Source of the DNA: Streptomyces camponoticapitis | GTDB lineage: Bacteria; Actinomycetota; Actinomycetes; Streptomycetales; Streptomycetaceae | Reading direction: 5' to 3' | Assembly (NCBI RefSeq): GCF_014646115.1 | Contig: NZ_BMMV01000007.1 | Span: 101,489-165,488 of the forward strand | DNA length: 64,000 nt | Notes under the pieces: generated by a model | Database searches by the model: none | Told to the model about the DNA's origin: nothing | Seen by the model: only the letters and a program-made list of their open reading frames with translations | In this document: positions 27,433-37,354 of the stretch, piece after piece | Position numbering within the stretch: position 1 is the first letter of the stretch | Layout: the number at the start of each line of letters is the position of its first letter | Position numbers and translations under genes: made by a program

Positions 27433-28358
27433 CGTCCCCGACCGTGGTCGACCCGACCGCCCAGCTCCAGACCCCGAACCACCGCACCGGCCGCGCCCCC
27501 GTACCGGCCGGCCGGCCGACCGCCAACCGCTGGCTGTCGAAGACCGCGGTCAACGGCGTGCTGCTGATCGCCGCCGTCTACACGCTCTTCCCGCTGATCT
27601 GGCTGGTCACCGCCGCCACCAAGGACGCCGGCAACCTCCTCGGCGGCGACGTCTTCTCCTTCGAGGGCTTCGACCTCGGCCACAACCTCTCCGAGCTGAC
27701 GTCCTACCAGGACGGCATCTACTTCCAGTGGTACGGCAACTCCCTGCTCTACGCGGGAATCGGCGCCCTCGGCTGCTCGCTGGTGAGCGTCGCGGCGGGC
27801 TACGCCTTCGACAAATACCGGTTCCGGGGGAAGGAGAAGCTGTTCGCGCTCGTCCTGCTGGGCGTGCTGCTGCCGTCCACGGCGCTGTCGCTCCCCCTGT
27901 ATCTGCTGGCCGTCGAGACGGGCACCGTCAACACCTACTGGTCGGTGCTGATCCCGGCGCTGGTCAACCCGTTCGGCGTCTATCTGGCCCGGATCTTCAG
28001 CGCGGGTTACATCCCCGACGAGGCCCTGGAGGCGGCCCGTATCGACGGGGCGGGCGAGCTGCGCGCCTTCTGGTCGATCGGGCTGCGGATGATCATGCCG
28101 GGCTTCGTGACGATCTTCCTCTTCCAGTTCACCGCGATCTGGAACAACTTCTTCCTCCCCCTCGTGATGCTCTCGGACCGCGAGCTCTACCCCCTGAGCC
28201 TCGGCCTCTTCAACTGGCACAGCAACGCCAACGCCGACCCGACCTTCTACCCCATGGTCGTCACCGGCTCCCTGCTCGCCGTCACCCCGCTGATCATCGC
28301 CTTCGTCACCCTCCAGCGACACTGGAAGGCCGGACTCACCGCCGGCAGCGTCAAGTAG
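27429..28358 (+). CDS. Sugar ABC transporter permease (MalG type)
   Basis: A 309-residue CUT1-family permease. A disordered N-terminus of about 35 residues precedes six helices, starting NGVLLIAAVYTLFPLIWLV. The EAA motif is in DEALEAARIDGAGELRAFWSIGLRMIMPG. The ATG at 27429 overlaps the preceding permease stop by 4 bp, and this start places the first helix correctly. With the gene before it, it forms the heterodimeric membrane channel of the importer. Confidence 0.93.
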   Translation: MTSPTVVDPTAQLQTPNHRTGRAPVPAGRPTANRWLSKTAVNGVLLIAAVYTLFPLIWLVTAATKDAGNLLGGDVFSFEGFDLGHNLSELTSYQDGIYFQWYGNSLLYAGIGALGCSLVSVAAGYAFDKYRFRGKEKLFALVLLGVLLPSTALSLPLYLLAVETGTVNTYWSVLIPALVNPFGVYLARIFSAGYIPDEALEAARIDGAGELRAFWSIGLRMIMPGFVTIFLFQFTAIWNNFFLPLVMLSDRELYPLSLGLFNWHSNANADPTFYPMVVTGSLLAVTPLIIAFVTLQRHWKAGLTAGSVK

Positions 28359-28414
28359 CGTCGTCCGACGCCCGAAGTGACCCACGCGGACCCACGAGGA
28401 GACCGACTTCCACC

Positions 28415-29449
28415 ATGCACGACGCCACTGACAATCGGCCTTCCGCACTGCTCTCGATGAGTCCCGGCATCGCGGAGCGGCTGTTCTCGCCGGACCGTCT
28501 CTCCCGGCTGACCGGCCTCGTACGCACCGATCCGCGGCTCGTCGCCCACACCCTCACCGGCCCCGGTCTCGACCCGGCCGTCGCCGCCGCGCTCGCGGAC
28601 GCCGAACTGCTGATCACCTGCTGGGGCGCGCCCCCGATCACCGCCGAGGTGCTCGACGCCGCGCCCCGGCTGCGCGCCGTCGTGCACGCGGCGGGCACCG
28701 TCAAGCACCACATCACGGACGCCTGTTGGGAGCGGGGCATCGTGGTCGCCTCGGCGGCGGCGGCCAACGCCAGGCCCGTCGCCGAGTACACGCTGGCCGC
28801 GATCCTCTTCGCGGGCAAGCGCGTCTTCGGCACGGCCCACCGCCACCGGGAGCTGCGCGCCCCCCACGACTGGCACCAGGAGCTGGGCGGGGCGGGCAAC
28901 TACCGCCGTACGGTCGGCATCGTCGGCGCGTCCCGGATCGGCCGCCGGGTGATCGAACTGCTCCGGCCGTTCGACCTCGACGTCCTGCTGTACGACCCGT
29001 ACGTGGACGCCGCCGAGGCCGCCGCGCTCGGTGTCGAACCGGTGACGCTGATCGAGCTGTGCGCGCGGAGCCAGGTGGTGTCCGTCCACGCTCCGCAGGT
29101 CCCGGCGACGGACGGGATGATCGGCGCCGCCCAGCTCGCGGCGATGCCGGACGGGGCCACGCTGATCAACACCGCGCGCGGCTCGCTGATCGACGAGACC
29201 GCGCTGCTCCCGCAGCTGGTCTCCGGCCGGCTGAGCGCGGTGCTCGACGTGACGGACCCCGAACCGCCGTCGCCGGACTCACCGTTGTACGACCTGCCGA
29301 ACGTGCTGCTGACCCCGCACGTCGCGGGCTCACTGGGCGGCGAGGTCCACCGGATGACCGATCAGGCGCTGGACGAGGTGGAGCGGTACGCGAAGGGGCT
29401 GCCGTTCGGGGATCCCGTACACCCCTCGGCGCTGCCGCACTCGGCCTGA
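28415..29449 (+). CDS. D-isomer-specific 2-hydroxyacid dehydrogenase family protein
   Basis: A 344-residue NAD-dependent dehydrogenase of the phosphoglycerate/hydroxyacid type. The nucleotide site reads TVGIVGASRIGRRVIELL (second glycine of GxGxxG replaced by Ser), the catalytic Arg is in NTARGSLIDETAL, the acidic residue in DVTDPEPP, and the His in LLTPHVAGS. It is the last gene of the sugar operon, 56 bp after the permease, with GAGGAG upstream of the ATG, and probably processes a sugar acid derived from the imported substrate. The substrate is unknown. A strong bidirectional terminator follows. Confidence 0.88.
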   Translation: MHDATDNRPSALLSMSPGIAERLFSPDRLSRLTGLVRTDPRLVAHTLTGPGLDPAVAAALADAELLITCWGAPPITAEVLDAAPRLRAVVHAAGTVKHHITDACWERGIVVASAAAANARPVAEYTLAAILFAGKRVFGTAHRHRELRAPHDWHQELGGAGNYRRTVGIVGASRIGRRVIELLRPFDLDVLLYDPYVDAAEAAALGVEPVTLIELCARSQVVSVHAPQVPATDGMIGAAQLAAMPDGATLINTARGSLIDETALLPQLVSGRLSAVLDVTDPEPPSPDSPLYDLPNVLLTPHVAGSLGGEVHRMTDQALDEVERYAKGLPFGDPVHPSALPHSA

Positions 29450-29470
29450 GCCGTACACCGGAACGCGCGC

Positions 29471-29518
29471 CGGACACGCGAAGGTCGGCCGGACACGCGA
29501 GGATCCAACGGACACGCG
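29471..29518. repeat. Three copies of CGGACACGCG with exact 19-bp period
   Basis: Copies start at 29471, 29490 and 29509; the nine bases between copies differ. They lie between the dehydrogenase stop codon and the terminator, and the third copy runs into the terminator stem. They look like a decayed tandem duplication. Confidence 0.6.
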
Positions 29519-29562
29519 CCGAGGCCCGGCACCCCCGAAGGGGCGCCGGGCCTCGGCGCGTG
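29513..29562. terminator. Strong bidirectional terminator between the sugar operon and groEL
   Basis: A perfect 18-bp stem (29513-29530 with 29545-29562; arm core GCCGAGGCCCGGC). The 14-nt loop itself contains CCCC-GAA-GGGG, extending the hairpin. It lies between convergent genes, 64 bp after the dehydrogenase stop and 20 bp from the groEL stop, and serves both directions. Confidence 0.9.
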
Positions 29563-29581
29563 TACCACGGAGCTGCTTGCC

Positions 29582-31243
<1,662 letters not shown>

Positions 31244-31307
31244 CTACGCCCCGGGCCGCCCGGCGATGCGGGGGCCAGGGGCGCAGTTCACAGCGGACTG
31301 TGTGGAA

Positions 31308-31616
31308 TTACTTCTCGATGATCGCGAGCACGTCGCGAGCCGAGAGGACGAGGTACTCCTCGCCCGTGTACTTCACCTCAGTACCGCCGTACTTGCTGTA
31401 CAGAACGACGTCGCCGACGGAAACGTCGAGCGGAAGACGCTCGCCGTTCTCGAAGCGACCCGGACCGACGGCCAGGACGACGCCCTCCTGGGGCTTCTCC
31501 TTGGCCGTGTCCGGAATAACCAGGCCAGAGGCCGTGGTCTGCTCTGCGTCGAGCGGCTGGACCACAATGCGGTCCTCGAGCGGCTTGATGGCAACCTTGG
31601 TGCTGGCGGTCGTCAC
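31308..31616 (-). CDS. groES: Co-chaperonin GroES
   Basis: A 102-residue 10-kDa chaperonin that caps the GroEL ring. Typical motifs are [22 protein letters not shown], the mobile loop region [16 protein letters not shown], and the C-terminal [16 protein letters not shown]. The GTG/ATG start at 31616 is preceded by a GGGGGAGG ribosome-binding site. It is the first gene of the groES-groEL operon, with two CIRCE elements upstream. Confidence 0.97.
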   Translation of the reverse strand: MTTASTKVAIKPLEDRIVVQPLDAEQTTASGLVIPDTAKEKPQEGVVLAVGPGRFENGERLPLDVSVGDVVLYSKYGGTEVKYTGEEYLVLSARDVLAIIEK

Positions 31617-31717
31617 GATCCGACCTCCCCCTTCGGAGATCTCACGGGGTTAACTGTCTGGGTGGCGCGACCGGGCTCGATCCGTCGTCGCGGGTGCCGG
31701 ACCTGTCCTGTCACGCA

Positions 31718-31744
31718 TTGGCACTCTCCAGTGGGGAGTGCCAG
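31718..31744 (-). promoter_or_regulatory. CIRCE element 1 (HrcA operator)
   Basis: TTGGCACTC-N9-GAGTGCCAG differs from the consensus TTAGCACTC-N9-GAGTGCTAA by a compensating A-to-G change in each arm, plus one end base. It lies about 100 bp upstream of groES, downstream of the -10, where HrcA repression is expected. Confidence 0.9.
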
Positions 31745-31749
31745 ACATG

Positions 31750-31779
31750 ACACTATGACCGCGATTAGCACTCGGTCAA
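31750..31779 (-). promoter_or_regulatory. groES-groEL promoter
   Basis: On the minus strand TTGACC (31779-31774) and TAGTGT (31755-31750) are separated by 18 nt, a vegetative-type promoter. The -35 lies in the loop of CIRCE 2, and CIRCE 1 sits just after the -10. Confidence 0.75.
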
Positions 31780-31791
31780 GCTGAGTGCCAG
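31765..31791 (-). promoter_or_regulatory. CIRCE element 2 (HrcA operator)
   Basis: TTAGCACTC-N9-GAGTGCCAG, one arm identical to consensus. It overlaps the -35 of the groES promoter. Together with CIRCE 1 it brackets the promoter, as in other Streptomyces groES operons. Confidence 0.92.
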
Positions 31792-31849
31792 TCGGGCTCC
31801 GCGCGCCGCCGCCGTCCGACCCCCCGAAGAGGGCCCCTCGGGCCGTGAA

Positions 31850-32848
31850 CTAGACGTAGTCCTCCAGCTTCGCCACCGCGTAGCCCTTGTCCGTGATCGT
31901 CTTCATGACATGCCGGATCATGTCGGGCATCGAGCCCTTCCACTCGTCCTTCCCGCGGAAGTGCGTGAGGACGATGTCGCCGGGATGCAGGTCCCGGTCC
32001 CACTCGCGCCACTCCATGTGGTCGGGGAACGCCTCGGACGACCACAGCGGGACCGCCTTGACGCCGCAGGACTTGGCGGCGCGAAGGGTGCCCGCGTCGT
32101 AGTTGCCGTACGGCGGCCGGAAGAGCTCGGGCCGCTTCCCGAACCGCTTCTTGATCTTCTCCTGCTGGCCGCAGATCTCCCGCTTCTGCTCCTTGTAGGA
32201 CAGCCCCGGGAGGTAGGGGTGGGTGAGCGTGTGGTTGTGCAGGGAGACGCCGCGGGACTGCATCTTCTTGAAGTAGGCGTAGTCGTCGTTGATGACGTAG
32301 TCGCTGAGGAAGGCGCTGTACGGGATCCTCAACTCGCCCATCATCCGCAGCAGTTCGGGGTCCTTCTCGGCGCCGTCGTCGATCGTCAGGAAGACGACTC
32401 TCTCCTTCGTCGGGACGGAGGTGAAGACCGGCGGCAGGGTCGCGCCGCCCGTCACCTCGAAGCCCTTGCGGGTGGTGATCCGCGGCTTCACCGCGGGGGG
32501 CGGGGGCGCGGCGAGCGGGGTCTTCGCGAGCTTCCACTTCTTGGCGGCCACGGCGCGCAGGGCCTGGGCCTTGGCGACGGCGGCGACCTCGGCCTTCTTG
32601 CCGGCCTCGGCCCCGGGCCCGGCCCGGCCGGGTGTCCCCGGGGCGGACTCCACGGGTCCACCGCCACCGCCGCCACCGTCCCCGCTCCGCCCGCCCGAGC
32701 CACTGCCGTCACGGCCGCCGGACTCCCCCGCGCAGGCGGCGGCGAGCACGGCGATCAGGAGTGCGGCGGCGAGGGTCCGTGTCCGCCCGCCCGGGTGCCT
32801 TTTCGGATGCTCTGAGGGCTTATCTTCGTTTTGTCGTACTAGTTGCAT
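31850..32848 (-). CDS. Polysaccharide deacetylase (NodB-fold) lipoprotein
   Basis: A 332-residue carbohydrate esterase family 4 protein. Its signal peptide ends with the lipobox LAAAC (near residue 39) and is followed by a Gly/Ser stalk. The NodB domain begins VVFLTIDDGAEKDPELL (catalytic Asp and metal Asp in DDG), has the metal-binding pair H-x3-H in SLHNHTLTHPYL, and RPPYGNYD. The closing motifs PGDIVLTHF are present. It is therefore predicted to be an active extracytoplasmic deacetylase of peptidoglycan or another N-acetylated glycan. The ATG at 32848 has AGGA about 9 nt upstream. It is convergent with none; the methyltransferase gene is divergent 90 bp away. Confidence 0.92.
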   Translation of the reverse strand: MQLVRQNEDKPSEHPKRHPGGRTRTLAAALLIAVLAAACAGESGGRDGSGSGGRSGDGGGGGGGPVESAPGTPGRAGPGAEAGKKAEVAAVAKAQALRAVAAKKWKLAKTPLAAPPPPAVKPRITTRKGFEVTGGATLPPVFTSVPTKERVVFLTIDDGAEKDPELLRMMGELRIPYSAFLSDYVINDDYAYFKKMQSRGVSLHNHTLTHPYLPGLSYKEQKREICGQQEKIKKRFGKRPELFRPPYGNYDAGTLRAAKSCGVKAVPLWSSEAFPDHMEWREWDRDLHPGDIVLTHFRGKDEWKGSMPDMIRHVMKTITDKGYAVAKLEDYV

Positions 32849-32938
32849 GGCGCCGCATCCTGTCAGCGCCCGGTCCACGCGCCCGGCCGACACCGCCGGG
32901 GAGCGATGACGGTCCCCCGGCTGGCCCACAATGGCCGG

Positions 32939-34177
32939 GTGAACGACCGCACCCCCGCACCCCTGTCCCCGCTCCTCTCCGAGGAGGGCCAGGCCCTGCT
33001 CGCCGCCCTTCGCGACCACGACCCCGCGCAGGAGCTGGCCCTGGCGACCCGGCTGCGCCGCGACCACCCCGCCGAGCTGGTCTCGTCGGCCCTCGCGCAG
33101 GCCCGGCTGCGACAGCGGGCGGTCGCGAAGTTCGGCGAGCGGGACGCGTACCGCATGTACTTCACGCCGGACGGCGTCGAGCAGGCCACCCGCACGACGG
33201 TCGCGGCCCACCGGGCGGCCCGGTTCCGGGACATCTGCCCGAGGGACGGGGGCCCGGCGCGGATCACGGATCTGTGCTGCGGCATCGGCGGCGACGCGAT
33301 CGAGCTGGCCCGCGCGGGGTTCGCCGTGACCGCCGTCGACCGTTCGCCGGCGGCCTGCGAGATCGCCGCGCACAACGTCCGTACGCTCGCGCCCGACGCC
33401 CCGCCGCCGGCCGTCGTGTGCGCGGACGTCATGACGTACGACCTGACGGCGGCGCCCGCTCCCGACGCCCTGTTCATCGACCCGGCGAGGCGCGGCGGCC
33501 GGGGGCGGATCTTCGACCCCGAGGCGTACTCGCCGCCACTCTCCTGGGCGATCGAGGCGGTACGTGGTGTCGGCGCCGGCGGTATCAAGATCGCGCCTGG
33601 CATCCCGCACGAGTTGGTCCCCGACGATTTCGAGGCCGAGTGGATCTCCGACGGCGGCGACGTCAAGGAGGCGGTGCTCTGGTACGACGCGAGTGCCTCC
33701 GAGGGTCCTCGCCGGGTCACGCCCGGCGCCCGGCGCGCCACCCTGCTCCCGGCGGGAGTCACCCTCACCGGCCGCGGCCTGCCGGACCCCGGGGTCAGAA
33801 AGGTCGGCCGCTATCTGTACGAGCCGGACGGCGCCGTCATCCGCGCCCATCTGGTCGCCGAGGCCGCCGACGAGCTGGACGGCGGGCTGATCGACGAGAC
33901 GATCGCGTACATCACGGCGGACGAGGCGCGCCCGACCCCGTACGCGACCGCGTACGAGATCACCGACGAACTGCCCTTCAGCCTCAAGCGGCTCAAGGCC
34001 CTGCTCCGCGAGCGCGAGGTCGGCGTCCTGACGGTCAAGAAGCGCGGCTCGCCGGTCGAACCGGAGGAGCTGCGGCGGAAGATGAAGCTCAAGGGCCGGA
34101 ATTCGGCCACGGTCTTCCTCACCCGGGTCGCGGGCGCGCCGACGATGCTGCTCGGCCGGCCCGCCGTGAGGGCGTGA
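32939..34177 (+). CDS. SAM-dependent methyltransferase with THUMP-like C-terminal domain
   Basis: A 412-residue class I methyltransferase of the actinobacterial THUMP-like group. The SAM-binding motif is ITDLCCGIGGDAIELARAG followed by VTAVDRSPAAC; the catalytic-motif-IV-like stretch is ALFIDPARRGGRGRIFDPE, typical of RNA or nucleobase methyltransferases. The C-terminal part (LPFSLKRLKALLREREVGVLTVKKRGSPVEPEELRRKMKLKG) is the THUMP-like domain, suggesting an RNA substrate (inference). The GTG start at 32939 lies 6 nt after CACAAT with no Shine-Dalgarno, so the gene is probably leaderless. Confidence 0.87.
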   Translation: MNDRTPAPLSPLLSEEGQALLAALRDHDPAQELALATRLRRDHPAELVSSALAQARLRQRAVAKFGERDAYRMYFTPDGVEQATRTTVAAHRAARFRDICPRDGGPARITDLCCGIGGDAIELARAGFAVTAVDRSPAACEIAAHNVRTLAPDAPPPAVVCADVMTYDLTAAPAPDALFIDPARRGGRGRIFDPEAYSPPLSWAIEAVRGVGAGGIKIAPGIPHELVPDDFEAEWISDGGDVKEAVLWYDASASEGPRRVTPGARRATLLPAGVTLTGRGLPDPGVRKVGRYLYEPDGAVIRAHLVAEAADELDGGLIDETIAYITADEARPTPYATAYEITDELPFSLKRLKALLREREVGVLTVKKRGSPVEPEELRRKMKLKGRNSATVFLTRVAGAPTMLLGRPAVRA

Positions 34178-34381
34178 GGTCCGGCACACTCACGGCTCGG
34201 GTCCACCGCCGCCGATCCTCGCCAATCATCCCGAACCGCCCTGCGCCGGGGCACATTTGAGAGGGTTTTGGGTCTCTGGGCCCATGCCTACTGACGTGCT
34301 CAGGTCATAAGCTCCGCTGTGGGGCGGCCTGTTACGTGCTGCCTGAACGCTGTGGTTCGTAAAGGTGGTTGGGGGCTCGGA

Positions 34382-36604
34382 ATGGCTGGTTACGGGGGAG
34401 CATCGGCGTACGGCGGTGTCTGGACACCGCCCGATCCGTCCGGGCGGCGCGACATGCCCCAACCGCTGTACGTCGCGCGGTGGTTGATCCACGCGCTCTT
34501 CGGCTTCACCGTGCTGGGCGGGATCGGCCTGCTTCTCTCGGCCGCCGACGCCGACGCGGTGGACGCGGAGATGCTCGGCCTCGTGGTGTGGGCCGCGGCG
34601 CCCGGCACGGCCGGCTGGCTGCTGTCCCGGCGGCTGTGGACCGGCGGCGTGTGGGAGTGGCGAGCGCTGATCGCCGTCCAGGCGTGGCTGATCGCCGGAG
34701 GCATCTCCAACATCACCGAGGGCTCCGTCCAGGGCTTCACCCAACTCCTGCTGCCCATACTGATCCTCGTCTTCCTGAGCCGCTCCGAGAGCCGGGAGTG
34801 GACAAGGCTCGCCGTGGAACGGCGGGCGGAGCGCCGGCCGTTCTCGTACAGCCGGTTCATCAGGTGGCGGAGCGACGGGGGCCAGACGGCGCTCGAATAC
34901 CTCGGGCTGTTCGTCCTCGTCGCCGCGATCATCGTCGGGCTCACCTTGAGCGGTGTCGGCGGACAGATATCCAACGGCCTCCAGTCCGCGGTCTGTTCGA
35001 TCACGGGTACGGCGTGCCCGGCCGCCGACGGCGACTCGGTCGAGGCGGGCGACGGCCAGGACGAACCCGGCGGTGACCCCGGGGACCCGGGAGACCCCGG
35101 CGGCCCAGGTGATCCCGGCGACGCGCGGGACGGCGAGAACGGCGGCATCGTCCCCGTGGGCGTCGAGACCGACGAGGACCGGACCGACGCCGCCGCCGAC
35201 GAACCCGGCTGGGAGGAGGACCAGGCCGCCGCCGACGACGGGGACGACGGTGGCGACGGGGAGGAGCAGGAGGACTGCGGAGGCTGGGGCTTCTTCTCCT
35301 GCGCGGGCGACCGGATCACCCAGGTCGTCAAGGGCGTCGCCGTGGACGGCTTCTGGGGCGACGTCACCGGCGTCTGGGACATGGTCACCGACCCCGGCGG
35401 CACCTGGGACGGGCTGAAGGACTACGGCAGCGGCCTGGGCGACAAGTGGTCGGAGGACGCCAAGGACGCCGGGGACAAGTGGGCGAAGGGTGACTACCTC
35501 GACGCGCTGACCGACTGGGGCGGTGCGTCCGTGAACACGGTCGTCGGCGTCGGCGACGACATCTTCGTGGGCGACGAGGTCCGCGACCGGTGGAACAACG
35601 GCGAGAAGACGCGGGCCGTCACCGACGTCGTGTGGAACGTCGGTTCGATCTTCATCCCCGGCTACAACGCGGCGAAGGTCGGCGGAAAAGTCGGCAAGAT
35701 CGGCAAGTTGGGCAAGCTCGGAAAACTGGGCAAGGCGGCGGACAAGGCCGGGGAGGCCGCCGACCGGGCCCGGAAGGCCGCGGAGAAGGGCGACGTCAAA
35801 GCGGCCGACGACGCGGCGAAGGAGGCCCAGAAGCACGCCGACGACGCCCGGAAGGAGCTGGCGGAGAAGGGCTGTCTGATCAGCTCCGGCCCGATCGGGG
35901 GCCGGCTCCCGGGCGGATCGGGCGGGCCCGGCGCCGGGACCCCCTCGCTCAGCGGCGGTGTCAACGCCGCCGGGCGGACCGCGGCGGTCTACCGCGCGAA
36001 CGGTGTCCCCGTACTCCTGCCGTTCGAGAAGAAGTGCGACGGCGCGAGCCAGGAGGAGATCGACGCCGCCGAGCAGGCCAAGAAGGACGCCGACGCGGCG
36101 AAGGAAGCGCAGAAGGAGGCCGGCCGCAAGGCGGTCTCCAAGTGGAAGAAGCCGTCCTGGTACGGCGACCTGAAGAACCCCCGCAAGGGCTCGGCGGATC
36201 TCGGCGACGGCAAGTGGAAAACGAAGAAGTCGGTCGCGTACAACCCCGCCATGGAGCGCTGGATGCGGTTCCAGGAGCAGGTCTCGGGGGTGAAGCGCGG
36301 CAAGGAGTACGCCGTGAAGGACCCGGACACCGGCCGGGACGTCGACTTCGACGGCTGGGACTCCGCCGGGCAGAAGTTCAAGGAGGCAAAGTTCGGTTAC
36401 GGGGGCAAGGTCCGCCCGGATGGCACTCTGGAACCCGCACAGGCCACCAAGTGGGTCGAACAGGCCAGGCGCCAGGTGCGGGCGGCGAACGGCAAGCCGG
36501 TTGAATGGAACTTCTCCAACAAGCAGGCCGCCGACGCCGCACAGAAGGCGTTCGACGATGCTGGGGTGGACGTGGACGTCGTCCACACGCCCTGGAAGAA
36601 GTGA
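34382..36604 (+). CDS. Polymorphic toxin: membrane N-terminus, Flp-prepilin-like signal, C-terminal Tox-REase-5-like nuclease
   Basis: A 740-residue modular protein. Residues 28-150 hold three or four hydrophobic segments (VARWLIHALFGFTVLGGIGLLL, MLGLVVWAAAPGTAGWLL, FTQLLLPILILVFL). A basic stretch then leads to G167|QTALEY, an exact class of Flp prepilin-peptidase site (Gly, then Glu at +5 and Tyr at +6), followed by a hydrophobic helix (173-195). Next come an acidic Asp/Gly/Glu linker, a Trp/Asp-rich region with VTGVWDMVTDPGGTWDGLKDY, a GKLGK repeat, and Ala/Lys/Glu-rich coiled coil. The last ~110 residues (from RWMRFQEQVSG, through VDFDGWDSAGQKFKEAKFGY and KPVEWNFSNKQAADAAQKAF) match Tox-REase-5, with Asp, E-A-K and Gln/Trp positions of a PD-(D/E)xK nuclease. 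Secretion route is inferred. The ATG at 34382 has GGGGG about 7 nt upstream. Confidence 0.83.
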   Translation: MAGYGGASAYGGVWTPPDPSGRRDMPQPLYVARWLIHALFGFTVLGGIGLLLSAADADAVDAEMLGLVVWAAAPGTAGWLLSRRLWTGGVWEWRALIAVQAWLIAGGISNITEGSVQGFTQLLLPILILVFLSRSESREWTRLAVERRAERRPFSYSRFIRWRSDGGQTALEYLGLFVLVAAIIVGLTLSGVGGQISNGLQSAVCSITGTACPAADGDSVEAGDGQDEPGGDPGDPGDPGGPGDPGDARDGENGGIVPVGVETDEDRTDAAADEPGWEEDQAAADDGDDGGDGEEQEDCGGWGFFSCAGDRITQVVKGVAVDGFWGDVTGVWDMVTDPGGTWDGLKDYGSGLGDKWSEDAKDAGDKWAKGDYLDALTDWGGASVNTVVGVGDDIFVGDEVRDRWNNGEKTRAVTDVVWNVGSIFIPGYNAAKVGGKVGKIGKLGKLGKLGKAADKAGEAADRARKAAEKGDVKAADDAAKEAQKHADDARKELAEKGCLISSGPIGGRLPGGSGGPGAGTPSLSGGVNAAGRTAAVYRANGVPVLLPFEKKCDGASQEEIDAAEQAKKDADAAKEAQKEAGRKAVSKWKKPSWYGDLKNPRKGSADLGDGKWKTKKSVAYNPAMERWMRFQEQVSGVKRGKEYAVKDPDTGRDVDFDGWDSAGQKFKEAKFGYGGKVRPDGTLEPAQATKWVEQARRQVRAANGKPVEWNFSNKQAADAAQKAFDDAGVDVDVVHTPWKK

Positions 36605-36640
36605 GAAGCGGGAAGCAGGAGCACGATCGGAGTGTCGAGC

Positions 36641-37354
36641 ATGGCGAGCGAAACCATCGTGAAGGCGTCCTGGGGACCCAGGCCCGAGTCCTCCCAGGAA
36701 CTGGCCGGGCGCTGGCTGGACCTGCTGGGGCGGCTGACCGGCCTGTCGGCGGGTGACCTGGCCGAGTGGCGGTGGGACACGGACGGCGCCGCGCCCGGCG
36801 AGGCGGTGCCGGACGACGTCGGCGCGTTCACCACGGCGATCGAGGCGGCCAACCCGCACGACGACGCGGACATCATCGGCCGCACGGCCGTCGTCGTGGC
36901 CCGGCGCCAGGACGGCGGATACGCGCAGCTCAAGGTGGGGGCGGGCGGTACGGACGGATACACCCCGTTCAGCGCGACGCTGCTGCTCTTCCCCGGCTCC
37001 CCGGACGCCCCCGCGCCGCTCGTGGACCGGCTTCCCGAGGCTCTGGCCGCCGTGGCGGACGTCTGGGACGCGGACACGGGGAGCGCTCACGACCGCGAGT
37101 TGTTCAACGCGCTGAAGTCGGCGTACGGCCTGCGGGCCTCGCACCCGCGCTGCGGCTGGTCGGTCTTCGTGTCGGCCAACCGGGCCGCGCGGGTGCCCGC
37201 CGACCTGGCCGCGCCACGCCTGGAAGCCGGGCCCGGCGGAGTCGTACTGAACATCGGTGCCACCACGGACGCGGTGCTCGCGGCGCACAAGACGCTCGCC
37301 GACGCGGGCGCGCTGGAGCCGCTGCCCACACCGGCGGACCGGCCGAAGCTGTGA
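36641..37354 (+). CDS. Probable immunity protein (Imm52-like) for the Tox-REase-5 toxin
   Basis: A 237-residue soluble protein encoded 36 bp after the toxin gene on the same strand. It has no signal or membrane segment. The sequence (IVKASWGPRPESSQELAGRW, LKVGAGGTDGYTPFSATLLLFP, SHPRCGWSVFVSANRAARVP) agrees with my recollection of Imm52-family immunity proteins, which are often paired with Tox-REase-5 domains; the pairing was not checked in a database. It would bind and block the nuclease in the producing cytoplasm. The ATG at 36641 has GGAG 8 nt upstream; the GTG at 36632 is less likely. Confidence 0.7.
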   Translation: MASETIVKASWGPRPESSQELAGRWLDLLGRLTGLSAGDLAEWRWDTDGAAPGEAVPDDVGAFTTAIEAANPHDDADIIGRTAVVVARRQDGGYAQLKVGAGGTDGYTPFSATLLLFPGSPDAPAPLVDRLPEALAAVADVWDADTGSAHDRELFNALKSAYGLRASHPRCGWSVFVSANRAARVPADLAAPRLEAGPGGVVLNIGATTDAVLAAHKTLADAGALEPLPTPADRPKL

